Part shown: positions 19,240 through 28,006 of the stretch, piece by piece | How the letters are laid out: every line of letters starts with the position of its first letter | How positions within the stretch are numbered: position 1 is the stretch's first letter | Assembly (NCBI GenBank): GCA_007695005.1 | Contig: REEQ01000124.1 | Location: 1-40,102 of the forward strand | Reading direction: 5' to 3' | DNA: 40,102 bases | Origin: Wenzhouxiangellaceae bacterium | GTDB taxonomy: Bacteria; Pseudomonadota; Gammaproteobacteria; Xanthomonadales; Wenzhouxiangellaceae | Program-made: the position numbers and the translations under genes | The notes under the pieces: generated by a model | What the model saw: the letters and a program-made list of their open reading frames with translations, nothing else | Databases searched by the model: none | Told to the model about the DNA's origin: nothing

Positions 19240-21432
19240 CTACAGCCAGCTCCAGCTCAGGGTAATGCCAGCGGTCATGATAGCGACGATGCTCATCAGC
19301 TTGACCAGGATATTCAGGCTGGGGCCGGCCGTATCCTTGAACGGATCACCCACCGTGTCGCCGATCACGGCCGCGCGCCAGGCGGCCGAATTCTTGCCGC
19401 CGAAGTGGCCAGCCTCGATGTGTTTCTTGGCGTTGTCCCAGGCGCCACCGGCATTGGACAGAAAGATGGCCAGGGCGAACCCGCTGGACAGACCGCCAAT
19501 CAGCAGGCCGATAACGCCAGCCACGCCCAGCACCAGGCCGGTCAGGATGGGCACCATGACGCCAAGGACTGCCGGGGCAAGCATCTCGCGCTGGGCGCCG
19601 ATGGTAGAAATGGTCACGCAGCGAGCATAGTCGGGTGCCACGGTGCCGGCCAGAATCTCCGGGGTTTCGCGAAACTGGCGGCGTACCTCTTCGACCATCA
19701 GGGCCGCTGCCTTGCCCACCGCCTGTACTGTCAGGCCAGTAAAGATGAACGCAGTCATGGCGCCGAACAGAATGCCGATCAGGACCGGCGGGCTTAGCAG
19801 ATTGACCTCGAAGTGAACCATGAAATCGCTCAGGCTGGCCTCGGTCAGGGCAATGCTTTGGCCATGGCTCAGTGGCAGCAGTTCCTGGCCACGGGCGATC
19901 AGCTCGATGCGAATGACCTCGACGTAGCTGGCCACAAGGGCCAGCGCAGTCAGCGCCGCCGAACCAATGGCGAAGCCCTTGCCGGTCGCGGCCGTGGTGT
20001 TGCCCAGGGCGTCCAGTGCGTCGGTGCGCTGACGCGCCTCCGGCCCGAGCCCGCTCATTTCCACGTTGCCGCCGGCATTGTCGGCAATCGGCCCGTAGGC
20101 ATCGCAGGCCAGGGTGATGCCCAGGGTTGAGAGCATGCCTACCGCAGCCAGGGCAATACCGTAAAGGCCGGCACCGGCTGCGGCCATGTCGAAGCCCGAA
20201 GCCAGGCCATAGGCCAGCAGTACGGCGGTGCCAACGGTCAGAATCGGAATGGCGGTAGAGAGCATGCCGACGCCGACGCCGGCAATGATTGCCGTCGCCG
20301 GGCCGCCGGTGGCGCGCTCGGCGATGCGCAGGGTCGGACGGTAGCGCGCCGAGGTGGAATACTCGGTCGAGCGCCCGACAATGATGCCGGTGGCCACGCC
20401 AACGACCAGCGCCCCCCAGAAACCCCAGGCGCCGGGCAGGGCCAGGCCGTGCAGGACTGCCGCTGCGACCAGCACCAGGCCCACGGCGGCCAGATTGGTG
20501 CCCAGCCCCAAGGCGCGTAGGAGTTCACCTTGCTCGGCGTCTTCGCGAGTGCGGACCAGAAGGATGCCGCCGATGGACAGCAGAATGCCGCAGCCGGCAA
20601 TGATCATCGGTGCCAGTACAGCGGCCAGCTGCAGTGCAGGATCGGCGAAGAAGGCAGCCGCGCCCAGCGCGGCGGCAGCCAGAAGGGAGCCGCAGTAGGA
20701 CTCGAACAGATCAGCGCCCATGCCGGCCACGTCACCGACATTGTCGCCGACGTTGTCGGCTATGACTGCCGGGTTGCGCAGGTCGTCTTCGGGGATACCG
20801 GTTTCCACCTTGCCGACCAGGTCGGCGCCGACGTCGGCGGCCTTGGTATAGATGCCACCGCCGACCCGGGCAAACAGTGCCTGCAGCGAAGCACCCACGC
20901 TGAAGGTGAGCAGGGAGGTGGTGATCATGACCAGACGAGCGCCGTCAGCAGAAGGCGCGGTCACATGGTCAATCAGCCAGAACCAGAACAGGACGTTGGC
21001 CAGGCCTAAACCCACCACCACCAGGCCCATGACCGCTCCGCTGCGAAAGGCGATCTTCAGCGCACCGGCCAGCGAGCTGCGCGCAGCCTGGGCGGTGCGA
21101 GTGCTGGCCAGGGTGGCGGTCTGCATGCCGATGTATCCGGCCAGTGCTGAAAACAGGCCGCCGGCGATGAAGGTCAGCGGCAGCCAGCGGTTCTGCAGGC
21201 CCAAGCCCCAGGCCAGTACGGCGAATATGACTGCCAGGCCAAGGAAGGCAAGCAACATGACGCGGTACTGCTGGCGCAGGTAGCTCATCGCGCCCTCGCG
21301 GACCAGGCGGCCGACGCGCTGCATGGCCTCGGTGCCGGGATCATTTCGCAGCATGAAAAAGAAGAACAGTCCGGCGCAGCTCAAGGCAGCGATCACGGCC
21401 AGTGGAGCGATCCAGTACAGGGTCGGAATCAT
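19240..21432 (-). CDS. hppA: Membrane pyrophosphatase, ion-pumping, K+-dependent type
   Basis: A 730-residue multi-spanning protein (about 16 helices) that couples pyrophosphate hydrolysis to H+ and/or Na+ transport. Catalytic motifs are intact: [14 protein letters not shown] (197-210), [20 protein letters not shown] (215-234), and [10 protein letters not shown] (451-460). The K+-dependence position is Ala481 in [10 protein letters not shown], where K+-independent enzymes have Lys, so the K+-requiring class is likely. Glu244 in ADLFESY lies at the gate position seen in Na+- or Na+/H+-pumping members and in some H+ pumps, so the pumped ion is open. The gene is 22 bases downstream of an unknown 259-residue gene and 6 bases upstream of the gtrA-like gene, suggesting an operon. 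Confidence 0.95.
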   Translation of the reverse strand: MIPTLYWIAPLAVIAALSCAGLFFFFMLRNDPGTEAMQRVGRLVREGAMSYLRQQYRVMLLAFLGLAVIFAVLAWGLGLQNRWLPLTFIAGGLFSALAGYIGMQTATLASTRTAQAARSSLAGALKIAFRSGAVMGLVVVGLGLANVLFWFWLIDHVTAPSADGARLVMITTSLLTFSVGASLQALFARVGGGIYTKAADVGADLVGKVETGIPEDDLRNPAVIADNVGDNVGDVAGMGADLFESYCGSLLAAAALGAAAFFADPALQLAAVLAPMIIAGCGILLSIGGILLVRTREDAEQGELLRALGLGTNLAAVGLVLVAAAVLHGLALPGAWGFWGALVVGVATGIIVGRSTEYSTSARYRPTLRIAERATGGPATAIIAGVGVGMLSTAIPILTVGTAVLLAYGLASGFDMAAAGAGLYGIALAAVGMLSTLGITLACDAYGPIADNAGGNVEMSGLGPEARQRTDALDALGNTTAATGKGFAIGSAALTALALVASYVEVIRIELIARGQELLPLSHGQSIALTEASLSDFMVHFEVNLLSPPVLIGILFGAMTAFIFTGLTVQAVGKAAALMVEEVRRQFRETPEILAGTVAPDYARCVTISTIGAQREMLAPAVLGVMVPILTGLVLGVAGVIGLLIGGLSSGFALAIFLSNAGGAWDNAKKHIEAGHFGGKNSAAWRAAVIGDTVGDPFKDTAGPSLNILVKLMSIVAIMTAGITLSWSWL

Positions 21433-21454
21433 GTCAGCAATTCAGGCGGGTTTT

Positions 21455-22234
21455 TCAGGTGGTCGAACTGAACTGGGCCGAACGCCACCAGGTTCTGTGA
21501 TCGGTTTCCAGCACCGCCAGGTCGGGGAATGGGTAGAAGGCAAAGTTTTCGTGGTCACCAACATAGATGCCATGCTTGATCATGCGGTAGGGCAGGCCGC
21601 CGCGGGCGCGTCGCTGGAACAGCTTGCTGCACTTTTCCGGGTGTTGCTGAAAGTCACCGAGCACATCGCGCAAGTGATCGATATCCCTGTAGGGTAAATT
21701 ATCGGCGCGACCATGAAGCGGGTCGGTTGCCAGCTCGCCCAGTTCGAGGTCGGCAAATACCAGCCGCGGCAGGCGAATGGGTGTATCGGCGGCGGTAATG
21801 GCTTCGCAAAAGGCACGTGGCGACAGTCGGCTGACGACCAGCGTTGTCACCGGGCACAGTTCCTGGTAAAGAAACAGGCCAGGCTGGTCGGTCTTGCCGT
21901 CCTCGGCCCGGGACAAGGACAGAGTAACGCCGTCGGAGGTTGCCAGGTGCAGCTTGCCCAGGGCATCGATCGGAATTCGGGCAAGGCTTTCGTGGATGGA
22001 GAGGTAGACCGAGCGCTTCGGGTTGCCATCGGCGTCGGCAACGCAGCGGCGGCGGGCCATGTCCAGGTCGAAGTCGGGCTCCATAAAGGCGGGGTCGACA
22101 TCAAAGAACATTGCTTCTTCACGCGAGTTGACCCGCGTCCCGACTGCGTAGTAGCTGCCAAAGGCTGCCGGATCCAGCATGGAGGCAATCAGCGCCTGCG
22201 GAAACAGCGACAGGTAGTAGTTTGGTTCGGCCAT
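21455..22234 (-). CDS. Hypothetical protein upstream of hppA
   Basis: A 259-residue soluble protein that begins MAEPNYYLSLFPQALIASM at ATG 22234. A longer frame to 22330 would read through an inverted repeat and is not chosen. Text such as GSYYAVGTRVNSREEAMFFD, PKRSVYLSIHESLARIP and GGLPYRMIKHGIYVGDHENF is not one I can assign to a family. No signal peptide or membrane helix is visible. It ends 22 bases before the hppA start on the same strand and is likely co-transcribed with it. A role in pyrophosphate or ion homeostasis would be guesswork. Confidence 0.75.
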   Translation of the reverse strand: MAEPNYYLSLFPQALIASMLDPAAFGSYYAVGTRVNSREEAMFFDVDPAFMEPDFDLDMARRRCVADADGNPKRSVYLSIHESLARIPIDALGKLHLATSDGVTLSLSRAEDGKTDQPGLFLYQELCPVTTLVVSRLSPRAFCEAITAADTPIRLPRLVFADLELGELATDPLHGRADNLPYRDIDHLRDVLGDFQQHPEKCSKLFQRRARGGLPYRMIKHGIYVGDHENFAFYPFPDLAVLETDHRTWWRSAQFSSTT

Positions 22235-22293
22235 GGTTCCGACTGTCTCTGGGCTTGGTGAAAAAGGTACCACCAAAAGTTTTAGAATTGCTA

Positions 22294-22353
22294 AAGGAAC
22301 CTCTGAATAACTCTGCGCTGTCGCGCCCACGCAGAGTTATTCAGAGGTTCCTT
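22294..22353. repeat. Perfect 24-base inverted repeat (60-base hairpin element)
   Basis: The left arm (22294-22317) begins AAGGAACCTCTGAATAAC and ends with TCTGCG. The right arm (22330-22353) is its exact reverse complement; the 12-base loop is CTGTCGCGCCCA. It lies between two divergent genes and has no T-run after either arm, so it is not a typical terminator. It resembles the fused ends of an insertion sequence or a tiny MITE. Confidence 0.8.
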
Positions 22354-22457
22354 GATACATGTCCGGTGACGCAATTTGAACAGGGGGCTGGATGCCGGTG
22401 GGCCTGTTCTGGCAACATCGGAGCTTTCTAAAGAAGCAGGATCAGGGAGTCTGGACA

Positions 22458-22913
22458 ATGAAGCTTCGAGAAACTCGCGATATTCTGACCTTTATCGAGC
22501 ACTTGCACGCTGAGCTGGCGGCCGCCTGGGAGGCCCTGGATGAGAATGTCTCGGATCCGCGCTCGCATCTGCTGCTGGATTACCTGAAGGCCCTGGAGAG
22601 CAAGTCCAGCGAAAGCCTGCACGGTTACAGTAGAGAGTCGCTCAATGCGGCCTTGCGTGAGTGGGAGCAGGCCGAGTTCGACGACCGGCCGGTGCGAGAA
22701 CGCCTGGCCTCGCTCAAGCACCCGGACGTCCGAGCAGATGAGCTGCTGGATGCCGCACTCGATATCGCCAACTGGTTCGACGCCTTCTACGCCGAACTGG
22801 AGCGGGCGAGCACCCTGCCGGAGCAGACCGAGTTGTTTGCCAATCTGCGCGAGCATGCTGCCAAACAGAAGCAGCGCCTGGTTCGGGACGCCAACATGCT
22901 GAGCGATTTTTGA
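22458..22913 (+). CDS. Small all-helical hypothetical protein
   Basis: A 151-residue acidic protein predicted to be entirely alpha-helical. Helix 1 has ILTFIEHLHAELAAAWEAL, helix 2 SHLLLDYLKALESKSSESL, then a linker DDRPVRERL and two more helices including IANWFDAFYAELERA and LREHAAKQKQRLVRDA. The four-helix layout, with E-x6-H-like residues, could be a ferritin-like bundle, but I cannot confirm metal ligands. ATG 22458 is preceded by AGGGAG within 13 bases. A DUF2007-like gene follows 108 bases later on the same strand. The function is unknown. Confidence 0.7.
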   Translation: MKLRETRDILTFIEHLHAELAAAWEALDENVSDPRSHLLLDYLKALESKSSESLHGYSRESLNAALREWEQAEFDDRPVRERLASLKHPDVRADELLDAALDIANWFDAFYAELERASTLPEQTELFANLREHAAKQKQRLVRDANMLSDF

Positions 22914-23021
22914 GTCAGGATGACTGTAATTTCATCCAGTCTGTGAGATGATCCTTGCTGGCCGGGACTGCCGCTGTCGGCCAATCCCGCCAGGCTCGGA
23001 ACCCAGGGAGTATTCGTTGTT

Positions 23022-23381
23022 GTGCGCATGGTAGCCAAGTATCGATCTCATGCCGAGGCGGCCGAGCGGGCTGCCTTCCTGCAAGTTCATGGTATTGCCA
23101 CGCATGTGTCTGACATGACTTCCATGCGTCCCAGTCTCGCCCACCAGGGTCAGTTCAGGGCCGGGCTCTGGGTTGTGCTGGAAGCGCAGTATGAGGATGC
23201 CCTGGGCTTGCTGGAAGATCCGGACCACGATGTCAGCAATCCCCTGAGCGTCGATCAGTTGCAGCATATGGAAACCCAGGGCATGGTGGATGCTCGCCAG
23301 GCATTGCTGAAATGGTTGTTGCTCGTCGCCGCCGGCCTCGGTGCGGTCGCGCTGCTGGTGGTCAGCCTGGGCGGCGGCTGA
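23022..23381 (+). CDS. DUF2007-like small membrane-anchored protein
   Basis: A 119-residue protein. The N-terminal half (VAKYRSHAEAAERAAFLQVHGIATHVSDM ... LWVVLEAQYEDALGLLED) has the helix-strand layout of DUF2007, small proteins thought to bind or signal in the cytoplasm. A single C-terminal helix (LKWLLLVAAGLGAVALLVVSL) would tail-anchor it to the membrane. GTG 23022 has AGGGAG 11 bases upstream; ATG 23028 is equally possible. It converges on the RDD/pilin-like gene, with 38 bases between their ends. Confidence 0.72.
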   Translation: MRMVAKYRSHAEAAERAAFLQVHGIATHVSDMTSMRPSLAHQGQFRAGLWVVLEAQYEDALGLLEDPDHDVSNPLSVDQLQHMETQGMVDARQALLKWLLLVAAGLGAVALLVVSLGGG

Positions 23382-23419
23382 TTGCTGATTGGCTGGCAAT
23401 GGCCAGTCCGAACCTGGTG

Positions 23420-24412
23420 TTACCGACATTGGCTTGGCAGCATGCGAGCTTCCAGGGAGGTCATATCGGCCGCGCTGTGACGGCTGTGACGGCGACCCTG
23501 GCCTTCGCTCAGGCCGCAGTGCCAATTAAGCTGGTCACCCAATTCTCCATGCAAGCTCATGCCAATGGTTTGGCCCTGGAGATGCATTGGCGCGCGCTCG
23601 GTAAAGGTGATCACCAGGGTGCGGTCGATGAGCGCTACCCGCGCCTTGCCCTCGCTGATGCTTTCCAGCCAGTCTTGCCCGAAGCTTTCCTGGGAGGCTG
23701 GGATGAAGCCCAGCCGCTCGAAGTGATCGACAATCAATGCGCGTTGTTGAACCGTCTCGTTGATCGTTGTCGCCACGGTCGCCCTTGCCAGGTAGTGCAT
23801 GTATGCCGGGATGGCGATGGCCGCCAGGATGCCGGTCACTGGCACGAGTAGTACCAGGCCGACCAGCACCGCCGCCCAGATCGGGAATCCTCCAGACACG
23901 TAATGCACGTCTTTCGGCAGCTGGATCTCGGCGTTGCGGTTGATCACCAGGCAGTTGGCAATCAGATCATGCAGGGCCTGCTTGCGCGCGGTAATGCCGG
24001 CCATCCAGTAGCCGAAGTAGAGCAGGAAAGAGGTCATCCAGGTAATCGCGCTGGCCAGATGCCTGCCAAGAGCATGTGCAAAGCTCAGGCGTTGGCCCGC
24101 TGCATCGGTAACGATGATGCCCAGCAGCATTTTCCCCGGGGTTGCCTGGTGCCTTGATGCTTCGAAAAGCGGATGGTAGAGCAGGTACATCAGCAGCACG
24201 ACCAGGGTTCCCATCGCCCCGGCCAGGCCCAGATCGCCGTGGACTTCTGGGTCGAGAAAACCAGCGGGGTTGTCGAGATAGGCTGCGATCAACAGGATGA
24301 CAATACTGGCTACCATGCGGATGATGCCGTCGACCATGTAGGCGACAAGGCGCTTCCAGAAACCGGCATACAGCAGCGGGTTGTCATGGTGCGTGGGAAA
24401 GACACTATTCAT
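23420..24412 (-). CDS. RDD membrane protein fused to a pilin-like domain
   Basis: A 330-residue protein. Residues 15-160 form an RDD domain: GFWKRLVAYMVDGIIR, several helices, HQATPGKMLLGI and KQALHDLIANCLVI. After a linker comes a helix at 177-205, LVLLVPVTGILAAIAIPAY. Its last part matches the N-terminal helix of type IV pilins (GILAAIAIPAY then helical residues to about 235). A strand-rich segment ends in NWHC (Cys299), like the C-terminal cysteine of pilins. The prepilin-peptidase motif (G/FTLIE) is absent, so the domain should stay in the membrane rather than be processed. ATG 24412 follows GGAGG by about eight bases. It lies 86 bases downstream of the DUF58 gene and may belong to the same locus. 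Confidence 0.8.
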   Translation of the reverse strand: MNSVFPTHHDNPLLYAGFWKRLVAYMVDGIIRMVASIVILLIAAYLDNPAGFLDPEVHGDLGLAGAMGTLVVLLMYLLYHPLFEASRHQATPGKMLLGIIVTDAAGQRLSFAHALGRHLASAITWMTSFLLYFGYWMAGITARKQALHDLIANCLVINRNAEIQLPKDVHYVSGGFPIWAAVLVGLVLLVPVTGILAAIAIPAYMHYLARATVATTINETVQQRALIVDHFERLGFIPASQESFGQDWLESISEGKARVALIDRTLVITFTERAPMHLQGQTIGMSLHGELGDQLNWHCGLSEGQGRRHSRHSAADMTSLEARMLPSQCR

Positions 24413-24498
24413 TGAACTCCCTCCAAGGGCTTGCGGCCTCCGTGACCGCCGGGTTACAAGCAATATCTCGGCCGGGCCTGGCGTAAGGGGGCTGAAGC

Positions 24499-25824
24499 TT
24501 ACAGCATGCCGCCGGCCTTGAGGCTGCGGTACTGGCTGACCAGGGCCGCCGGCAGTGCTGCCGGCGGCAGGTCGAGGTGAATGACGCCGAGCTGGCGCAA
24601 GTGTCTTGTTGCCGCTGTGCGCTGGTTGCGGTACAAGGCCTTGCCGGCGGCCAGCAGGGCTGCATCCAGGTCGGCCGCTGGACAGGCGCTGTCCTCGGCG
24701 CCGATCTGCTCGCTGAGGTCGGCCAGCACCACCAGGTGACGCGCGCGCAGCAGGGCCAGGGCTGGGTCCAGCTCATCGTGATCTTCGTCGCGCAGATTGG
24801 TCAGGATCACAACCAGGCTGCGACGCGTGTGCTGCTTCATCAGGCGGGTTGCGGCGACCAGGAAGTCCGGATAGGTTGGTCCCGCCTGCAGATCGAATAC
24901 CGTTTCCAGCAAGGCACCGAACTGCCGCTGGCCGCGCCCGGCCGGCAGCAGGCGTTCGCGAAGATCGGTGCTGCCCAGGGTTTGTAGCGCGATCTCGTCT
25001 CCCTGTTTCAAGGCCACATGGGCAAGCAGCAGCAGTGCGTTCAGGCACTGATCAAAGTGGCTCAACATGCCGTCCATGGCGCGCATGCGCCGCGAGCAGT
25101 CGAGCAGGAAAACCACGCGTTGGTCGCGCTCTTCCTGGTAATCCTTGGCGATCAACTTGCGCAGTCGCGCAGTGGCATGCCAGTCGACCTGGCGCAGACT
25201 GTCGCCGTCGCGAAAGTCGCGCAACTGGTGGAAGTCCGAGCCGCTGCCGCGCCGCGGCCGCAGATGGATCCCCATTTCCTGCAGGCGGCGATCACCGGCA
25301 AGCAAGCCGTACTGCACGACCAGATTGAAGTTGGGATAGACACGAAACCTGTCCTCGCAGGCTTCGGTTTGGCGTCGCCACCACAGGCCCAGGGGTGCCA
25401 GCCAGGCAATATGACAGCCCTGGATCGAGAATTCCCCGCGACGCAGCGCCCGGGCGCTCCAGCTCAGCTGCACCTGGTCGCCGGGAGTCAGTTCGAAGGA
25501 TTGCGGCATGCCGCTTGCCCGAAGCATGGTCGGGTACAGCTCGTGGACTTTGATTGCCAGTGGCCGACCGGCTTCCAGACCGAGCACGGTTTGCAGCTGG
25601 ACCGGGCTGTCGACTGGCCACTGTTCGGGCACACGTCGGTGCAACATGAAGCGGGGGCGCTGGCGAAACAGATCGGCCAGGTCGACAGCGGCAATCAGGG
25701 CCAGGCCGATACCGGTCCAGGCCCACAGATTGCGCAAGCCCACTGCGCCAGGGAGCTGGACGAGCAGCCCGATGCCCAGCCAGAGCCCCAGCCACAGGAG
25801 TAGACGACGGGAAGGGATGATCAC
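24499..25824 (-). CDS. DUF58 protein with von Willebrand A-like domain
   Basis: A 441-residue membrane protein. Two helices lie near the N-terminus (LLLWLGLWLGIGLL and LRNLWAWTGIGLALIAA). A DUF58 core has the signature GSDFHQLRDFRDGDSLRQVDWHATAR at about 195-220. A vWA-like domain follows, with a metal-site strand VVFLLDCSRRM; the usual D-x-S-x-S is partly lost (Arg instead of the second Ser). DUF58 proteins are regular partners of MoxR ATPases and are thought to help assemble or activate other proteins. The gene overlaps the MoxR stop by 4 bases (ATGA), so the two are translationally coupled. It is the last of the tightly packed locus starting at 31945. Confidence 0.9.
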   Translation of the reverse strand: MIIPSRRLLLWLGLWLGIGLLVQLPGAVGLRNLWAWTGIGLALIAAVDLADLFRQRPRFMLHRRVPEQWPVDSPVQLQTVLGLEAGRPLAIKVHELYPTMLRASGMPQSFELTPGDQVQLSWSARALRRGEFSIQGCHIAWLAPLGLWWRRQTEACEDRFRVYPNFNLVVQYGLLAGDRRLQEMGIHLRPRRGSGSDFHQLRDFRDGDSLRQVDWHATARLRKLIAKDYQEERDQRVVFLLDCSRRMRAMDGMLSHFDQCLNALLLLAHVALKQGDEIALQTLGSTDLRERLLPAGRGQRQFGALLETVFDLQAGPTYPDFLVAATRLMKQHTRRSLVVILTNLRDEDHDELDPALALLRARHLVVLADLSEQIGAEDSACPAADLDAALLAAGKALYRNQRTAATRHLRQLGVIHLDLPPAALPAALVSQYRSLKAGGML

Positions 25825-26810
25825 TGACGCGGCGCCTTGCGCGATTCAATGACCCGAGCCAGCACCTCGTCACCGCGCTGGCCCTCCATCTGCGCCTCGG
25901 CAGTGAGCATGATGCGATGACGCAGGCAGGCGATGGCATGCCTTTTGACATCGTCGGGCACGGCAAAATCGCGTCCGTCCATGAGCGCGGTCGCTTGGGC
26001 TGATCGCAGCAGCGCGATGCTGGCGCGTGGGCCGGCACCGATGCTGATGCCCGGCCACTGGCGGGTGGCGCGGACTATGTCGACGGCATAGTTGGCCAGG
26101 GCGGCATCGATCCTGACCTGTCGTGCCAGGCCTCTCAGGGCCAGCGTATCCGCCGGGGTCAGCAGGGTGCCCACGGTATCGGCCAGACTGACCAGGTCAT
26201 CGCGCATGCCCGCCAGGTTGAGGGCAATTCGCGCCTCGGCTTCGGCATCGGGATAATCGATCAGGACCTTCATCAGGAAGCGGTCGAGCTGCGCCTCCGG
26301 CAGCAGGTAGGTGCCTTCGTGCTCGATCGGGTTCTGGGTTGCCAGGACCAGGAACGGGTCGGGAACTTCCAGCGCTTTGCCCTCGATGGTCACCCGGCGC
26401 TCCTGCATCACTTCAAGCAGCGCCGCCTGGGTCTTGGCCGGTGCGCGGTTGATCTCGTCGGCAAGCAGGACATTGCAGAACACCGGTCCGCGGCGCAGTC
26501 GAAAGCGCTCGCTTTGCATGTCGTACATGGCATGACCGGTGATATCGGCCGGCATCAGGTCAGGCGTGAACTGGATGCGGCTGAACTTTCCGCCCAGGCA
26601 CCTGGCCAGGCACTGGGCGAGCAGGGTCTTGGCCAGACCCGGCACGCCCTCGATCATCAGGTGACCGCCCGCCAGGACCGCGACCAGCGCTTGGGCAACG
26701 ACCTCGGGCTGGCCAATCACTACCTGGTTGAGGCTGGTGCTGAGACTATCCAGACTGCTCCTGGCTTGCTCGGCCGTGGGCAGGTCGGAAAGGGATGGGG
26801 AGTCGGTCAT
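25821..26810 (-). CDS. MoxR-family AAA+ ATPase
   Basis: A 329-residue soluble AAA+ protein. Walker A is GVPGLAKT (residues 55-62, Lys61), Walker B LLADEINR (Asp118-Glu119), and sensor 1 LATQNP lies in the region LVLATQNPIEHEGTYLLPEAQLDRF. A MoxR helical lid domain follows. MoxR ATPases work as chaperones, often inserting metals or assembling complexes with vWA partners. The partner here is the downstream DUF58 gene, whose ATG overlaps this stop by 4 bases. It starts 11 bases after the DUF4350 stop. The substrate is unknown. Confidence 0.95.
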   Translation of the reverse strand: MTDSPSLSDLPTAEQARSSLDSLSTSLNQVVIGQPEVVAQALVAVLAGGHLMIEGVPGLAKTLLAQCLARCLGGKFSRIQFTPDLMPADITGHAMYDMQSERFRLRRGPVFCNVLLADEINRAPAKTQAALLEVMQERRVTIEGKALEVPDPFLVLATQNPIEHEGTYLLPEAQLDRFLMKVLIDYPDAEAEARIALNLAGMRDDLVSLADTVGTLLTPADTLALRGLARQVRIDAALANYAVDIVRATRQWPGISIGAGPRASIALLRSAQATALMDGRDFAVPDDVKRHAIACLRHRIMLTAEAQMEGQRGDEVLARVIESRKAPRQ

Positions 26811-26821
26811 GTTCTGATCCT

Positions 26822-28006
26822 TTAGAGTGCGTGCATCAGCTGTTCGTGGAGCGCGACAAACTCGCGCAGGTCATCAGGTCGGGTGAGCTGGCCGATGTCG
26901 AGAAACCAGTTCCAGCGCTCACGGGCGGCACCCGGGCACAGCGCGGTCAGGCCGTCCAGGCGCTGTTCGCGACTGCGCTGGCGCCAGTCGGGAAAGTGCT
27001 GCAACAGGCGCTGTCCATGCGCTTCGCGCAAGGCGGCCAGCAACTTTCGCCCCTGGTTGTGGCGCCAGTCGAACCGGGCGCTGGCCAATAGCTGTTCTCG
27101 AATCTGCACATGCCGGCTGCGTTCCGGCTCCTGTACTGGTCCGAAGCGAACCAGCCGCGACCAGATCCAGAGTGCGGTCCAAAGTGCCAGCAGGGACCAC
27201 AGCAGCGGTGCCTGCCGCCACAGCCAGGACAGCAGGCCGCCTCTGGCCACGCGCTGCTGCAGCCAGACCTGTTCGATATCCTTATCGATCAGGGCAAGCA
27301 TTATGGCGGCATGGTCGGCGTCCAGCAGTCTCCAATTGTCCATCCAGCGGGTTTCCGGAAGCAGCGTGATCCGGCCGTTCAGGACCGGGTAGCGGGTAAA
27401 CAGGACGCTTGAGTCCTCGCCACGAAATCGCTCTGCGCTGCCGGGCCAGGTGTCGGCGCTCAGGCTGGCCCCGGTTCGCAGGGCCAGACGGCGACCATCG
27501 CCGGTTTGCCACCAATGCAGGCCATCGTGCTTGCCGGCCTGTTCGAAGCCGTCCTTGTCCTCGTCCTCGTCAACAAGCAGCGCCGTTCGGGCGACATCGG
27601 CATCACTTCCGCAGGCCCGACAGCGGTGAATCCGATAGGGATTGAGCGGGTCGGCACCGGCGGTGCTGCCCGGTGCGCCGGCCAGTACCTGGCCGCCACG
27701 CTCTAGCCAGTCCAACAGCTGCCTGGCTTCCAGATCGGTCTGGCGACCGAGGTCGTCATGCAGAATCAGCAGGCTGCGATTGGCCGGCAGTTGATCGAGA
27801 TCCTGCAGGTGACTTAGCGAGCTCGTGCCCAGGCCCTGCAGTTCCAGCCAACGCTGGGCCATGTGAAAGGTCTCGGTGCGCAGGCGCGGGTTTTCCGGCC
27901 ATATGACCTGTTCCTCGGCATATTCGCCGCTCAGCAGCCACCACAGGCCGGCAGCGGCAATCACGGCGATCGCCAGGCTGATCCAGATTTTCTCATTCTG
28001 CTTCAT
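26822..28006 (-). CDS. DUF4350-domain membrane protein
   Basis: A 394-residue protein. It has an N-terminal helix (WISLAIAVIAAAGLWWLL) and a DUF4350-type extracytoplasmic domain with LRTETFHMAQRWLELQG, then LPANRSLLILHDDLGRQ and LLDWLERGGQVLAGAPG. A second helix (LLWSLLALWTALWIWSRLVRFGP) precedes a cytoplasmic C-terminal helical part. Two Cys (RIHRCRACG) lie near residue 133. DUF4350 is generally found beside DUF4129, MoxR and DUF58. Its ATG at 28006 overlaps the preceding DUF4129 stop by 4 bases. No catalytic residues are known for this family. Confidence 0.87.
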   Translation of the reverse strand: MKQNEKIWISLAIAVIAAAGLWWLLSGEYAEEQVIWPENPRLRTETFHMAQRWLELQGLGTSSLSHLQDLDQLPANRSLLILHDDLGRQTDLEARQLLDWLERGGQVLAGAPGSTAGADPLNPYRIHRCRACGSDADVARTALLVDEDEDKDGFEQAGKHDGLHWWQTGDGRRLALRTGASLSADTWPGSAERFRGEDSSVLFTRYPVLNGRITLLPETRWMDNWRLLDADHAAIMLALIDKDIEQVWLQQRVARGGLLSWLWRQAPLLWSLLALWTALWIWSRLVRFGPVQEPERSRHVQIREQLLASARFDWRHNQGRKLLAALREAHGQRLLQHFPDWRQRSREQRLDGLTALCPGAARERWNWFLDIGQLTRPDDLREFVALHEQLMHAL

